DNA from: Sphingobacterium sp. UBA5670
Lineage (GTDB): Bacteria; Bacteroidota; Bacteroidia; Sphingobacteriales; Sphingobacteriaceae
Direction of reading: 5' to 3'
Assembly: GCF_002420705.1 (NCBI RefSeq)
Contig: NZ_DIIM01000002.1
Location: 155,918 to 219,917 of the forward strand
Length of the DNA stretch: 64,000 nt
The notes beneath the pieces were generated by a model that searched no databases, was not told the origin of the DNA, and saw only the letters and a program-made list of their open reading frames with translations. Positions within the stretch are counted from its first letter, which is position 1. Every line of letters begins with the position of its first letter. Both the position numbers and the translations under genes were made by a program. This document shows positions 52,529 through 61,355 of this stretch, in pieces.

Positions 52529-53404
52529 CTAATGGGGCTTACCAGCATTGATTACAACGACAGCCATTAAAATAAGGAGTATGCCTAGCCATTGGAATCC
52601 CGAAACGACTTCCTGCAGAATCAGCATCGCAGAAAGCGTTGAAATGGGAATTTCCAGACTTGAAATAATATTCCCCATTGCTATTCCAGTTTTTGGGATT
52701 CCTTTTGTGAATAGCAAAGGGGGAAGGATCGTCCCAAAAATCGCAATCAGTAATCCCCAAGCCAAGGCATGAATTTGCATGTGCCGAATAATATCAATAT
52801 TCCAAAAAGCCACAATCAGCAGCAGTCCGCCGAGAACCAAGAACTGGCTGCGTACAGGACTTGGTAATTGCTTCTCTACAGAACTAGAAGCGTAAATTGC
52901 CAAGGCATAGCTTATTCCTGCCCCGAAACCTAGCACGATTCCTCTATAATCAAAATTATTGTCGTTTTTAAATAGATTGCTTGCTAAGGCTGTGCCCAGC
53001 AGAACAATCAGGACTCCTGCAATCTTGCCCAGGGATGGAAACTTTTTCAAGAGTAATGCTTCTGCAACCAAACTGATCCAAATGGACTGCATCAATAGAA
53101 TGATGCCCACTGATACAGGGATGTATTGGATGGAGAGGTAATAGAGCGTTGTGGTCAGACCCAATGAAGCACCCCATGCCATCAGCTTAAACTTTGCAGC
53201 AAATTTGACTGGTCTTTTTTCTTGGGCATTTGGTTTTGTTAGTAGATTAAATACCAGCAAAAAGAGAAAACCAAACATAAACTGCAAGAAGGTCAACAAG
53301 CTGGTATGTATGCCTAAATGGTTGGCATATTTTACGATGGTTGCGAGGAGTCCGTAGCTACACGCTCCAGCGGCAACATAGAGCGTCGATTTATAGTCCT
53401 TCAT
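52529..53404 (-). CDS. EamA-family (DMT) transporter
   Basis: Inner-membrane exporter of the drug/metabolite transporter superfamily, with ten predicted helices in two EamA repeats. The 291 residues start MKDYKSTLYVAAGACSYGLL; the second repeat begins near residue 145 (FDYRGIVLGFGAGISYALAI). The motif GTILPPLLFTKGI, then GNIISSLEIPISTLSAMLIL in the last third are typical. The substrate is unknown. The start at 53404 overlaps the end of the upstream esterase gene by 14 bases, so the two may be coupled. The stop abuts the susD remnant, marking a deletion junction. Confidence 0.88.
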   Translation of the reverse strand: MKDYKSTLYVAAGACSYGLLATIVKYANHLGIHTSLLTFLQFMFGFLFLLVFNLLTKPNAQEKRPVKFAAKFKLMAWGASLGLTTTLYYLSIQYIPVSVGIILLMQSIWISLVAEALLLKKFPSLGKIAGVLIVLLGTALASNLFKNDNNFDYRGIVLGFGAGISYALAIYASSSVEKQLPSPVRSQFLVLGGLLLIVAFWNIDIIRHMQIHALAWGLLIAIFGTILPPLLFTKGIPKTGIAMGNIISSLEIPISTLSAMLILQEVVSGFQWLGILLILMAVVVINAGKPH

Positions 53405-54209
53405 TTTGAAAATAGTTTTGGAATAAAGCCAATTGCTGTGATAATGATTTGCTCCAGTAGGCTGTATCATGTCCTCCTTTTGATTCTATATAAAGGTGCT
53501 CGATGTTTTTGTCGGTCAGATGCTTGTGAAATGTTCGGTTCATTTCCAGCATTTGTTGGTCCTGCGTTCCACAATCGATCATATAGTGCTGCTTATTTTG
53601 CATCATCCTATCTTCATTGCTATAAATCCGTTCGCTGTCGTTCAGATCTTTTAAATCTCCGAGTACTTTGTCTACCTGATAGCCTTTATATCCTTTTCCG
53701 AAGCGATCGAAATCTATGGCACCACAGGAGCTTCCGACGATTGAGAATGTCTGCGGATAAGCGATGCCAATGTGGAGGGCACCATAGCCACCCATGCTCC
53801 AGCCGAGTATCCCCCGAGCGCTTCTGTGCTGTAAGGTAGGGTAGTGCTGGTCAATGTAGTTGACTAGTTCGACAGCGATAAAAGTTGTGTATTGTGACCC
53901 CGGGTCTATGGGGCTATCTACATACCAGGAATTGAAATTTCCATTTGGCAGGATATATATGGTCTGAAATGTTTTTGCTTTTTGTACTAAGTCCGGAATG
54001 TCCTCCTGCACAGTACGGTTGGGGTTGCCACTATAGCCATGAAGAATATAAACCGTTTTATAATTGATCCCTTTTTGCATGTCGGGTGTAATTATAATGG
54101 TTTCGATATTTTTGTTCATTTTGTCACTATGGACTTTTGTCCTGATAACCTGTTGCGCAGTGAGCGGTAGGATAAGGGCGTAAAATAAGATGGTGAGTAC
54201 TGTTTTCAT
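53391..54209 (-). CDS. Secreted alpha/beta-hydrolase esterase (PF00756 type)
   Basis: A 272-residue exported esterase of the putative-esterase family (S-formylglutathione hydrolase/antigen 85/feruloyl esterase fold). The signal peptide (ending PLTAQQ) is followed by TVYILHGYSGNP (oxyanion region) and the nucleophile elbow GWSMGGYGALH. The histidine is probably in SKGGHDTAYW near the C-terminus, and the acid Asp near DCGTQDQ. The substrate is unknown; acetyl- or feruloyl-type carbohydrate esters are common for secreted members. It is translationally close to the EamA gene downstream. Confidence 0.85.
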   Translation of the reverse strand: MKTVLTILFYALILPLTAQQVIRTKVHSDKMNKNIETIIITPDMQKGINYKTVYILHGYSGNPNRTVQEDIPDLVQKAKTFQTIYILPNGNFNSWYVDSPIDPGSQYTTFIAVELVNYIDQHYPTLQHRSARGILGWSMGGYGALHIGIAYPQTFSIVGSSCGAIDFDRFGKGYKGYQVDKVLGDLKDLNDSERIYSNEDRMMQNKQHYMIDCGTQDQQMLEMNRTFHKHLTDKNIEHLYIESKGGHDTAYWSKSLSQQLALFQNYFQNEGL

Positions 54210-54283
54210 ATCTTAAGAATTTGTCTTTATGGTACAAAATTCCAAAGTATATTATTCAAAAACATGTACAAATGTTGATGGAA

Positions 54284-54859
54284 TTATGATTTTAATTCTT
54301 TACGGATACGACTCAACTGCGTTGGAGTTACGCCGAGATAAGAAGCTATGTGGTGCTGTTTGAGCCTTTTGAAAAGAGCTTGATTTTGATGGAGCTGCAG
54401 GTAACGCTCTTTGGCAGACTCCCATTTGAGGCCGATTTCGAGCGGTTCTTTTTTTACGACCCAGTTCTTTTCGAGATAAGCAATCTGAAAGAGTGCTAAA
54501 TCGTGCCGAGTTATAATAAGTTCGCGGAAAGCTTTGGCCGAATACTGGATCAGTTCCACATCTTCAAGTGCAATAATATTGAAAGTACTGGGTTTTTCTT
54601 CGATGATTGCAGCAGTGGAAGCACAAAAGCTGTTTTCTTCGAAAAACATTTTGTAGATGATATTTCCATCAGCATCAGGTTTATAATAGCCTAATAATCC
54701 CTTACATACAAAATAATAGTATTTCGTATATTCTCCGGCGCGTAGAATGAGTTCATTTTTTTTGAAGGGTTTTACTTGGCAGATGGTCTTCAAAACTTCT
54801 GTCGTAGCTGGGCTAAGCGCCGCATAGCTATTCATTTCGAAGAGGAGTTTTTCTATCAT
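54284..54859 (-). CDS. Crp/Fnr family transcriptional regulator
   Basis: A 191-residue regulator with an N-terminal cyclic-nucleotide-binding-like beta roll (FKKNELILRAGEYTKYYYFV, then YKMFFEENSFCAS) and a C-terminal helix-turn-helix (HHIASYLGVTPTQLSRIRKEL). The lack of a canonical cAMP phosphate-binding cassette is common in this Bacteroidota subgroup, so its ligand is unknown. It lies upstream of the esterase and EamA genes on the same strand, 74 bases away, and may control them. Confidence 0.88.
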   Translation of the reverse strand: MIEKLLFEMNSYAALSPATTEVLKTICQVKPFKKNELILRAGEYTKYYYFVCKGLLGYYKPDADGNIIYKMFFEENSFCASTAAIIEEKPSTFNIIALEDVELIQYSAKAFRELIITRHDLALFQIAYLEKNWVVKKEPLEIGLKWESAKERYLQLHQNQALFKRLKQHHIASYLGVTPTQLSRIRKELKS

Positions 54860-54975
54860 CAGGAGCAGCTGTTACTTTTTTAATGCCGGGTCAAGCCGAT
54901 GGACAAAGTTAGTGAAATGATTGCATGATTAGCCCTTCTTAGCGGATGATAACTTGGAAATTAATGATTTTTACG

Positions 54976-55752
54976 CTATTCGTGGATGTAATACTCCGTT
55001 CCATTCAGGCCTACATATATTTCTTTATCCAAATCGCCACGGTAGCCGATAAAAAGAGGATATTCCCGATCCCGTAATGGATTATTATAAAGTTCCTCTA
55101 TGTTCGCATATTTTGCTTTGATAACAATCTGATTTGTTTTACTATTTTTTATTCCCTTGAGGAGCGTATGTTCATTGGTGAAATCTGTATAAGGTATTTT
55201 TTTTCTGTTGGGGCGAAAAACCAATTTAACTCCTTCTTCAATCAAATCCTTATTTTTTTCGCGAAACTCTTGTATGGAGTGCTCCTCCGGAAAGATTGTT
55301 TTTCCAGTATGGCTATCTTTGATTTCCTGTAAGAGCGTGTTTTGATCTATGCTGTTGCTATAATAAACCGTTGAATTTTTGTACAGATAAATTGTTGTTT
55401 CACCCCTTTTAAAATCGGCAGCGCTGTACTTATATACTCTTGCGCCTGATTTATCGATGCGGTAGCGTTCGCCATTGAATTGTACCCATGCGTAGTCTTT
55501 TGTTCCAAATTTAATGATCTCGGGATTGTTTACATGGAAAAGCTGAAAGTTATAATCAGCTTCGAATAGGTCAGCTTTTTCAAATATTGCTTTTATCTTC
55601 ACGTTTAGGGCTTTGTCACAGTAACCATATAGGCTATCACCTACGAGTACCGGAATTAAATCTGGATAGGCTAAATCTGTGGACGCTGAGTTATCTTGGG
55701 CAAGATTGGGCATGCTCAACAAGGTCAAAATAAATAATATAAAATTTTTCAT
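54976..55752 (-). CDS. Secreted WG-repeat-like protein
   Basis: A 258-residue exported protein of unknown function. The signal peptide (MKNFILFILTLLSMPNLAQ) is followed by short beta-strand units such as LIPVLVGDSLYGYCDKALNV and AIFEKADLF, which resemble WG repeats (a G-Y-[IV]-[DN] core followed by a basic stretch), and then by KDYAWVQFNGERYRIDKSG. The second half has tyrosine-rich strands. No enzymatic motif is seen. It is divergent from the Crp-MBL fusion gene. Confidence 0.65.
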   Translation of the reverse strand: MKNFILFILTLLSMPNLAQDNSASTDLAYPDLIPVLVGDSLYGYCDKALNVKIKAIFEKADLFEADYNFQLFHVNNPEIIKFGTKDYAWVQFNGERYRIDKSGARVYKYSAADFKRGETTIYLYKNSTVYYSNSIDQNTLLQEIKDSHTGKTIFPEEHSIQEFREKNKDLIEEGVKLVFRPNRKKIPYTDFTNEHTLLKGIKNSKTNQIVIKAKYANIEELYNNPLRDREYPLFIGYRGDLDKEIYVGLNGTEYYIHE

Positions 55753-55789
55753 CGGTTATGGTGTTTAATGCGCATAGCAAAATTATTAA

Positions 55790-55962
55790 ATTAGCATTTT
55801 TGAAAAAATCCATGAAAATAGGGGTTTTCATAAGGCTCATCTAAACATTGACCGATTAGAATTTGGTATTGTAAAAGAATTGTTAGATTTGAAGACCGAT
55901 ACGGAATTTTACGGTAAATCCGCAGAATTCGAAAAAATTAAGGGAGAAAGATTGGGAATATG
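55790..55962 (+). pseudogene. Possible ORF remnant overlapping the Crp-MBL gene start
   Basis: A 57-codon plus-strand frame without any ATG runs from 55790 to a TGA at 55960-55962, overlapping the ATG of the next gene (ATGA). Its last part reads IDRLEFGIVKELLDLKTDTE followed by FYGKSAEFEKIKGERLGI, with coding-like composition (alternating charged and hydrophobic residues, few rare codons). No family is recognised. It could be the 3' end of a truncated gene once coupled to the regulator, or a small protein with a non-standard start. Confidence 0.35.
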
Positions 55963-57315
55963 ACGCATGTTTTGACAAATTACCTGTTGTCCACAGGAAA
56001 ACTGTCTATGGAAGAAATCAGCTTTTCTGTACAGTTTTTCAAGCCGACCTACTTAAAAAAAGGTGATTTTTTTATCCGTGAGGATGAACCCTGCCGTCAT
56101 GTTGGATTTATTGCGAGCGGTGCTGTAAAAGCATACGCTTTAGATAGGGAAGGAAAAGAAAATATAACCTGCTTTAAGTTTGAAAATGAGTTTGCCACTT
56201 CCTTTCCAGAGTTTGTTGCACAAAAAGAATCAAGAAGGAGTATTAGGGCAATCGAAGATAGTGTGATCTGTAGCATAAGCTACGCCGATTACTACTATTT
56301 GCTTCTTCAGGTGATTGCTTGGAATGGAGTTGTAAAATCTTTGATGGAGCGGGAGTATAGTCAAAAGGAAAGTTATCTGCTAAATTATAATAATAGGTCG
56401 GCTCTAGACAAATACCGCCGTGTACTATCTAGTGAGCCGATGCTAATCCAGCGGGTAGCCACACAAGATCTGGCATCGTATTTAGGAATTACACAGCGAT
56501 CGCTTACCCGGGCAAAGCAGCAAATATTCCGACTGGGTATCTTAGGACAAATGTCCTTTTATTCATCTGTTCTGCAGTGTAGGTTTGTACAAAAAATTAT
56601 GTTACGTCAAATTGCTCCAGAAGTATTTCAGCTTTCACTGCTGCCACGAAACAGTATTAATTGTTATATTATCGAAGGTGTATTGGTCGACTCCGGAATA
56701 CGGAACTCCTATAGCACCATCAAGAAAACGCTTCAGGAAATCCCCGTTTATCAGCATATACTTACCCATGCCCATCCGGATCACCAAGGCTGTTCGGGTC
56801 AACTATGTGCTGAATTTGCGATACCTTTACTATGCCATCCAGATGAAGTTTTTAGGACAGAAACGGGATTGGTCACTAAAGACTACCCTGATCGGAACCA
56901 TTGGCTTGCAAAGCTTCAGCAAAAATATTGGTCAGGCCAGGGGCATCGCGTGAATCGTACGGTTGTTGAAAAAGATATGATCGGAAGCTTTCAGGTCATA
57001 GAAACACCCGGACATTCTGCTGGGCATATTTCTCTGTTCCGCGAATATGATGGTGTACTGATCATCGGTGATGCAGCGACAAATATGAATTTGCTTACGA
57101 CAAAGTCCGGTTTGCACCTTCCTCCAAATTTATTCACTTCAGATCAACAGCTCAACATGAGATCGCTCCAGAAGTTAGCAAAACTGAATCCGGCTATTAT
57201 CTGCTTTGGTCATGGACCCGTTATGACAAATACAGGGCGGAAATTTGAGCGGTTCGTAGCTGAATGCAGCAGTAAGTTTAGTTTGCGAGGAAAAGTCAGT
57301 TTGAATCCCGACTAG
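55960..57315 (+). CDS. Crp/Fnr regulator fused to a metallo-beta-lactamase-fold hydrolase
   Basis: A 451-residue protein with two complete parts. Residues 1-200 are a Crp-type regulator: beta roll (YLKKGDFFIREDEPCRHVGF, SGAVKAYALDREGKENIT) and a helix-turn-helix (ATQDLASYLGITQRSLTRAK). Residues about 214-440 are a metallo-beta-lactamase hydrolase: NSINCYIIEGVLVDSG, the metal motif HAHPDH (270-275), ETPGHSAGH, the bridging Asp in IIGDAATN and FGHGP. All five metal-site elements are present. MBL proteins of this type hydrolyse thioesters, lactones or glutathione adducts. The junction holds an in-frame ATG at 56599 preceded by a TAGGTTTG box. There is no stop or frameshift. No close family member with this architecture is known to me. 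Confidence 0.85.
   Translation: MTHVLTNYLLSTGKLSMEEISFSVQFFKPTYLKKGDFFIREDEPCRHVGFIASGAVKAYALDREGKENITCFKFENEFATSFPEFVAQKESRRSIRAIEDSVICSISYADYYYLLLQVIAWNGVVKSLMEREYSQKESYLLNYNNRSALDKYRRVLSSEPMLIQRVATQDLASYLGITQRSLTRAKQQIFRLGILGQMSFYSSVLQCRFVQKIMLRQIAPEVFQLSLLPRNSINCYIIEGVLVDSGIRNSYSTIKKTLQEIPVYQHILTHAHPDHQGCSGQLCAEFAIPLLCHPDEVFRTETGLVTKDYPDRNHWLAKLQQKYWSGQGHRVNRTVVEKDMIGSFQVIETPGHSAGHISLFREYDGVLIIGDAATNMNLLTTKSGLHLPPNLFTSDQQLNMRSLQKLAKLNPAIICFGHGPVMTNTGRKFERFVAECSSKFSLRGKVSLNPD
56580..56587 (+). promoter_or_regulatory. TAGGTTTG box inside the fusion gene, before the MBL domain
   Basis: An exact TAnnTTTG match inside the coding sequence, 12 bases before the in-frame ATG at 56599 that begins the MBL part (MLRQIAPEV). 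A good -33 element is not clear. It may be the surviving promoter of a formerly separate hydrolase gene. Confidence 0.4.
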
Positions 57316-57322
57316 CTAAAAT

Positions 57323-57351
57323 AAAAAAAGCTAATCTTGCGATTAGCTTTT
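57323..57351. terminator. Hairpin between fusion gene and tRNA-Lys
   Basis: An 11-bp perfect stem (57326-57336 with 57341-57351) with a 4-base loop. The A run at 57323-57329 makes it a good minus-strand terminator for the tRNA, and it may also end the plus-strand gene. Confidence 0.85.
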
Positions 57352-57357
57352 CTCTTG

Positions 57358-57430
57358 TGATCCCGCTGGGATTCGAACCCAGGACCCATACATTAAAAGT
57401 GTATTGCTCTACCAGCTGAGCTACGGAATC
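57358..57430 (-). tRNA. tRNA-Lys (anticodon TTT)
   Basis: A complete 73-base cloverleaf: 7-bp acceptor stem with one G-U pair (57424-57430 with 57359-57365), D arm GCTC...GAGC, anticodon loop CTTTTAA with TTT at 57395-57397, and a T arm with GGTTCGAATCC inside. The discriminator base is A and the CCA end is not encoded. No other tRNA lies beside it. Confidence 0.97.
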
Positions 57431-57570
57431 TTACTTCTTTCTTTTGAACTACCGTTCCTTGTTTGAAGTGATGCAAAGATAGGGTTAATCCCTATTTCTC
57501 GCAAGTATTTGTGTGATAAAAATGCGTTCTAGCTCTTTAGGGCTTCATTTTTAGTGATTTATTTTTTCTT

Positions 57571-57849
57571 TTAGGAGAGGAATTCCCGGTCTTCATCCGA
57601 TAATTGGGATTTCCGGTCGTTGTTTTCTTCGCCCGATTCGTCCAAATCTTCCTGTTCATACACCTGCTGTTTCTTTTTTTCGATTTTTAGGAGAGATATA
57701 AATGCGATCCCGGCAATAAAAAAGGCCAATAGCAGCTTCCATAGTGCGATCTGTGTTGCCCCGAGAAAATTGAGCTGGACCGATTGCGGATTCTTAACAC
57801 AGACAACTGTGATGATAACTGTTATGAAGATTAAAAAGATATTACGCAT
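57571..57849 (-). CDS. LapA-like (DUF1049) small membrane protein
   Basis: A 92-residue protein with two hydrophobic helices (residues 3-20 and 32-55) and a charged C-terminal tail (KKKQQVYEQEDLDESGEENN). The first helix followed by NPQSVQLNFLG is typical of LapA/YciS-like proteins, which in E. coli assist LPS assembly-complex regulation. The exact role in this phylum is unknown. It is a short gene, alone between tRNA-Lys and the copper ATPase. Confidence 0.75.
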   Translation of the reverse strand: MRNIFLIFITVIITVVCVKNPQSVQLNFLGATQIALWKLLLAFFIAGIAFISLLKIEKKKQQVYEQEDLDESGEENNDRKSQLSDEDREFLS

Positions 57850-57904
57850 GTTCCTATAAACTATATGTCGTTATTATAACAGCGAATATAGGGAATATCT
57901 GTTT

Positions 57905-60655
57905 TTAATCGATGTTGATCTTTGCACGATTTAAGCGTAGGGAATTTAAGATAACTGAAACTGAACTGAAACTCATTGCAGCGGCAGCAATCATCGGTGA
58001 CAGTAGAATTCCAAAAGATGGATATAATAGTCCGGCCGCTAATGGAATGCCAAGTATATTATAGATAAAGGCAAAACTTAGGTTTTCCTTAATATTACGA
58101 ATGAGTTTGTGACTCAGTACTTTTGCCTTGGCAATTCCAGTAAGATCTCCTTTCAATAAAGTTAGTGAAGCACTTTGTATCGCGACATCTGTGCCGGTGC
58201 CCATGGCAATGCCAATATCGGCCTGAGCAAGGGCAGGGGCGTCATTGATCCCATCGCCGGCCATGGCTACTACATGACCTTTTTGCTGCAATGCGTGAAT
58301 TTCCTGCAACTTGTCTTTGGGCAGGGCATTGGCCTTGAAATGCTTGATGCCGACTTGTTCGGCGACAGCTCTCGCCGTATGGATATTGTCCCCTGTCAGC
58401 ATAATCACATCGACATGATGCTGTAGGAGGTATTGAATTGCCCGCTTCGAAGAAGCCTTTATTTGATCTGATATACTAAAGTATCCCAATAAGTTATTCT
58501 CTTTTGCAAGGAAGGACACCGTTTTTCCCTTCGATTGCGCATCTTCGGCCATTCGCTTGATGTCATGAGAGATTGTTATGCCGATAGACTCCATCAACAA
58601 TTGATTGCCCAGTGCTATGCTATTTCCAGCTATGTTTCCCTTGATTCCTTGCCCGGCAACATTTTCAAAATCGGAAACTGCAAGGTCCGTTTTACTATTT
58701 TCTTTTTTTGCTCTTTCGATAATAGCATGACCCAAAGGATGTGTACTATTGGCATTTAACGCGGCGGCCAACGACAATATCTCGTCTTTGCTGCTGGACG
58801 AGTTCGGCTGAATATCATCAACAGTGGGTTTTCCTTCGGTGATGGTACCTGTTTTGTCTGTTAGAACCACATCGACCTGATTCATTTTCTCGAGTGCGCC
58901 AGCATCTTTGATGAGGATGCCATGTTTCGCACCTTTACCGACGCCAACCATCACGGACATCGGTGTAGCGAGCCCCAGTGCACAAGGGCAAGCAACAATA
59001 AGTACGGCAAGTGCATTGGCAAAACCGAATGCTAAAGAAGCAGAAGGAGCCCAAAGCCACCAGGTAAAAAATGTCAAAATTGCTATGATAATGACAATCG
59101 GAACAAATATCTCGGAGACTTTATCTGTTAATCGCTGAATGGGTGCTTTGCTTCTGCTTGCATCATTGACCATTTGAATAATCTGAGCCAGGAGTGTATC
59201 TGAACCAATGCGCTCGGCTTTCATGAGGAAGCTTCGGTCGCCATTGATTGTTCCGGAACTGACATGATCGCCCGCTTGTTTTTCCACTGGAATAGGTTCG
59301 CCAGTCAGCATAGATTCGTCAATGCTGCTGTTGCCATCTGTAATCTGGCCGTCTACAGGAATTTTGTCGCCAGGTTTTACTTTGAGTATATCACAAATTT
59401 GAATTTGATCTATGCCTATTTTTTTATCTACTCCATTTTCTACGCGCGTAGCTTCGGAAGGACTCAGCTTGATCAGTTCTTTGATTGCTGAATTGGTTTT
59501 GGAATGTGCTTTAGCTTCCATGACTTGGCCTAATAATACCAGTGTTAGAATGACGGTAACGGACTCGAAGTAAAGCGCAATGTAGCCATGATGATTTTTT
59601 AATTCTGCAGGAAAGATCTGCGGAAAAAATAGGCCAACCAAACTATAGACAAACGCAGCTCCTGCACCAAGTGCAATCAGACTAAACATATTAAGCCGCC
59701 AGGTTTTGAAAGATACCCAACCCCGTTGAAAAAAAGACCAGCAGGTATAAAAAACGACGGGTATGGATAAAACCAGTTGTATCCATCCAGACCAGCTGGG
59801 CGGAATGATTTTACCTATTGGATTACCCGGAAGCATTTCGCCCATGGAAAGTATAAATATCGGGACTGTAAATAAGATAGAGACCCATAATTTCATGCGT
59901 AAATCACGATAGGTATGATCGTCGGCCTCATCATTCCCATTGGCTATAGGGACCAGGTCCATGCCGCATATGGGACAATTTCCCGGATGATCTTGCACAA
60001 TCTCCGGATGCATGGGGCAGGTATATTGAAGATCTGTCTTTAACATGGGGACTTTTTCCAGGTTCATGCCACATACAGGGCAGTTTCCTGGTGAGTCATA
60101 AAGCTTGTCGCCCTCACAATGCATAGGGCAATAGTATTTATCAGCAGACGTATTACCATGTGCTTTGTCGGCTAGAGATGCTGTCTTTGATTGATGCGTA
60201 GTATTATGATGGTTGTGGATGTGACTATGGGGTGTAGGAACTGCTGTATTTGACTGAACGGGCAGATTATGTTGATGTTTCTGATCGCTTTGTGAGACTG
60301 AATCGTGTTTCACCAAATGCATGCCACATACGGGGCAGTTTCCTGGTGAGTCATAAAGCTTATCGCCTTCGCAATGCATGGGACAGCCGTATTTATCAGC
60401 TGTTTGCTCCACCAAGGATAGACCGGATGGTGTATCAATAGGATGCTTATCTGATTCGCTGACCCGATATGGCCCCAATGTGGATATTATTTCCTGTAAT
60501 TGTTGTAGCGGAATATGGTTCTGAGCGGCTATTGTCATGGCAGGTGGATCCAGAGTGACAGTGGCATGTACTCCAGGCAGCTCGTTCAATTTCTGTTCGA
60601 TCGTTGTTCTACATCCATCGCAGGACATGCCGGAAAGTTTATAGTGGTGTTGCAT
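57905..60655 (-). CDS. copA: Copper-translocating P-type ATPase with HMA and three metal-binding repeats
   Basis: P1B-type ATPase that exports copper from the cytoplasm. The 916-residue protein starts with an HMA domain (SGMSCDGCRTT). Three repeats of a heavy-metal-binding motif follow (YxCPMHxE...SPGNCPVCGM) near residues 85-115, 170-200 and 210-240, plus a histidine-rich linker (HSHIHNHHNTTHQ). The membrane part has the metal-site CPC in VACPCALG; the phosphorylation site DKTGT and GDGINDAPAL are intact. It is unusually rich in N-terminal metal sites. No CopY/CueR-type regulator is adjacent. Confidence 0.93.
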   Translation of the reverse strand: MQHHYKLSGMSCDGCRTTIEQKLNELPGVHATVTLDPPAMTIAAQNHIPLQQLQEIISTLGPYRVSESDKHPIDTPSGLSLVEQTADKYGCPMHCEGDKLYDSPGNCPVCGMHLVKHDSVSQSDQKHQHNLPVQSNTAVPTPHSHIHNHHNTTHQSKTASLADKAHGNTSADKYYCPMHCEGDKLYDSPGNCPVCGMNLEKVPMLKTDLQYTCPMHPEIVQDHPGNCPICGMDLVPIANGNDEADDHTYRDLRMKLWVSILFTVPIFILSMGEMLPGNPIGKIIPPSWSGWIQLVLSIPVVFYTCWSFFQRGWVSFKTWRLNMFSLIALGAGAAFVYSLVGLFFPQIFPAELKNHHGYIALYFESVTVILTLVLLGQVMEAKAHSKTNSAIKELIKLSPSEATRVENGVDKKIGIDQIQICDILKVKPGDKIPVDGQITDGNSSIDESMLTGEPIPVEKQAGDHVSSGTINGDRSFLMKAERIGSDTLLAQIIQMVNDASRSKAPIQRLTDKVSEIFVPIVIIIAILTFFTWWLWAPSASLAFGFANALAVLIVACPCALGLATPMSVMVGVGKGAKHGILIKDAGALEKMNQVDVVLTDKTGTITEGKPTVDDIQPNSSSSKDEILSLAAALNANSTHPLGHAIIERAKKENSKTDLAVSDFENVAGQGIKGNIAGNSIALGNQLLMESIGITISHDIKRMAEDAQSKGKTVSFLAKENNLLGYFSISDQIKASSKRAIQYLLQHHVDVIMLTGDNIHTARAVAEQVGIKHFKANALPKDKLQEIHALQQKGHVVAMAGDGINDAPALAQADIGIAMGTGTDVAIQSASLTLLKGDLTGIAKAKVLSHKLIRNIKENLSFAFIYNILGIPLAAGLLYPSFGILLSPMIAAAAMSFSSVSVILNSLRLNRAKINID
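60065..60145. repeat. 81-bp direct repeat in copA, copy A (pairs with 60320-60400)
   Basis: This and the stretch at 60320-60400 are direct repeats offset by 255 bases, with about 72 of 81 bases identical. They encode two copies of the YxCPMHCEGDKLYDSPGNCP metal motif. Most differences are at third codon positions, so the domain was duplicated fairly recently. Confidence 0.85.
60320..60400. repeat. 81-bp direct repeat in copA, copy B (pairs with 60065-60145)
   Basis: Second copy of the repeat, nearer the start of the copA gene. The duplication keeps the reading frame (255 bases is 85 codons). Confidence 0.85.
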
Positions 60656-60913
60656 AGCGTTGTCTTTGTTGAATAAAGCTAAAGGTTATATTGGAAGGAA
60701 TTTTACACTATTATCAGAATTTCTTGTAAAATTTCCCCTTAACAATCTGTCTTTTTGGTAGGCGTCTATCGTGTCGACAGAACTGGTTTTATCACCTTTA
60801 GATGGCGGAAAGTGATGTCAAAAGAATTCTACCCAAATCACGCTATGATAAACAAAATCGCGGCTCGTTTTGTTTGCTTATGGGGTAAGCAGGATACGAG
60901 GATATCTCTGAAA

Positions 60914-61210
60914 TTAAGATAAAAGCATCACTTGCGGGTGTTTGATCAAGGTACTAACCGTTACGTTATTTTTCAGGATTTCTTCGTGAAAAGGAGCAGG
61001 AATCATCAGCTTAAATGTTTTTCGAGCAGTTTTTATGATGAATAGGGCACCATGAACGACCTGTTTATCGTCTATGATCAAGGTGTGTTGTTTTGCCAAT
61101 TGGCTTCCCAATTTTTCCTTTTCGATGAGTTGTATAAGTTGTTGCATTGTATCGGAATATTTAGCCAAAATTACCAAATACTTAGCATTTTTTGTTTTTT
61201 TTCTAATCAT
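60914..61210 (-). CDS. Unknown small protein (98 aa)
   Basis: A 98-residue basic protein without signal peptide or membrane helix. It begins MIRKKTKNAKYLVILAKYSD and includes TLIIDDKQVVHGALFIIKTA and a hydrophobic C-terminus (LIKHPQVMLLS). I do not recognise a family. The start at 61210 is an ATG; a TTG ten codons upstream is possible but less likely. It is divergent from fbp, and its function is unknown. Confidence 0.5.
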   Translation of the reverse strand: MIRKKTKNAKYLVILAKYSDTMQQLIQLIEKEKLGSQLAKQHTLIIDDKQVVHGALFIIKTARKTFKLMIPAPFHEEILKNNVTVSTLIKHPQVMLLS

Positions 61211-61355
61211 TGCTATTTGAAATTTATCCAGTGCTTTCAAGCTTTTATTGTTTTTTTTACAGCTAATAATCGTTTTAGCAAAGATAAGTTTCCAAAATTT
61301 GGCGCAATCGATTGCGTATTTAATCTGCTAAAATGCTAAATATGAGAAGGATGTA

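Noticed and set aside
52270..52548. 92-codon minus-strand frame downstream of EamA
   Set aside because: It is an out-of-frame reading of the susD remnant; the true homology is in the other frames.
60770..60922. Short plus-strand frame upstream of the small unknown gene
   Set aside because: About 50 codons without family match or ribosome site; the 35-residue ATG-started part is too short and unconserved in appearance to list as a gene.
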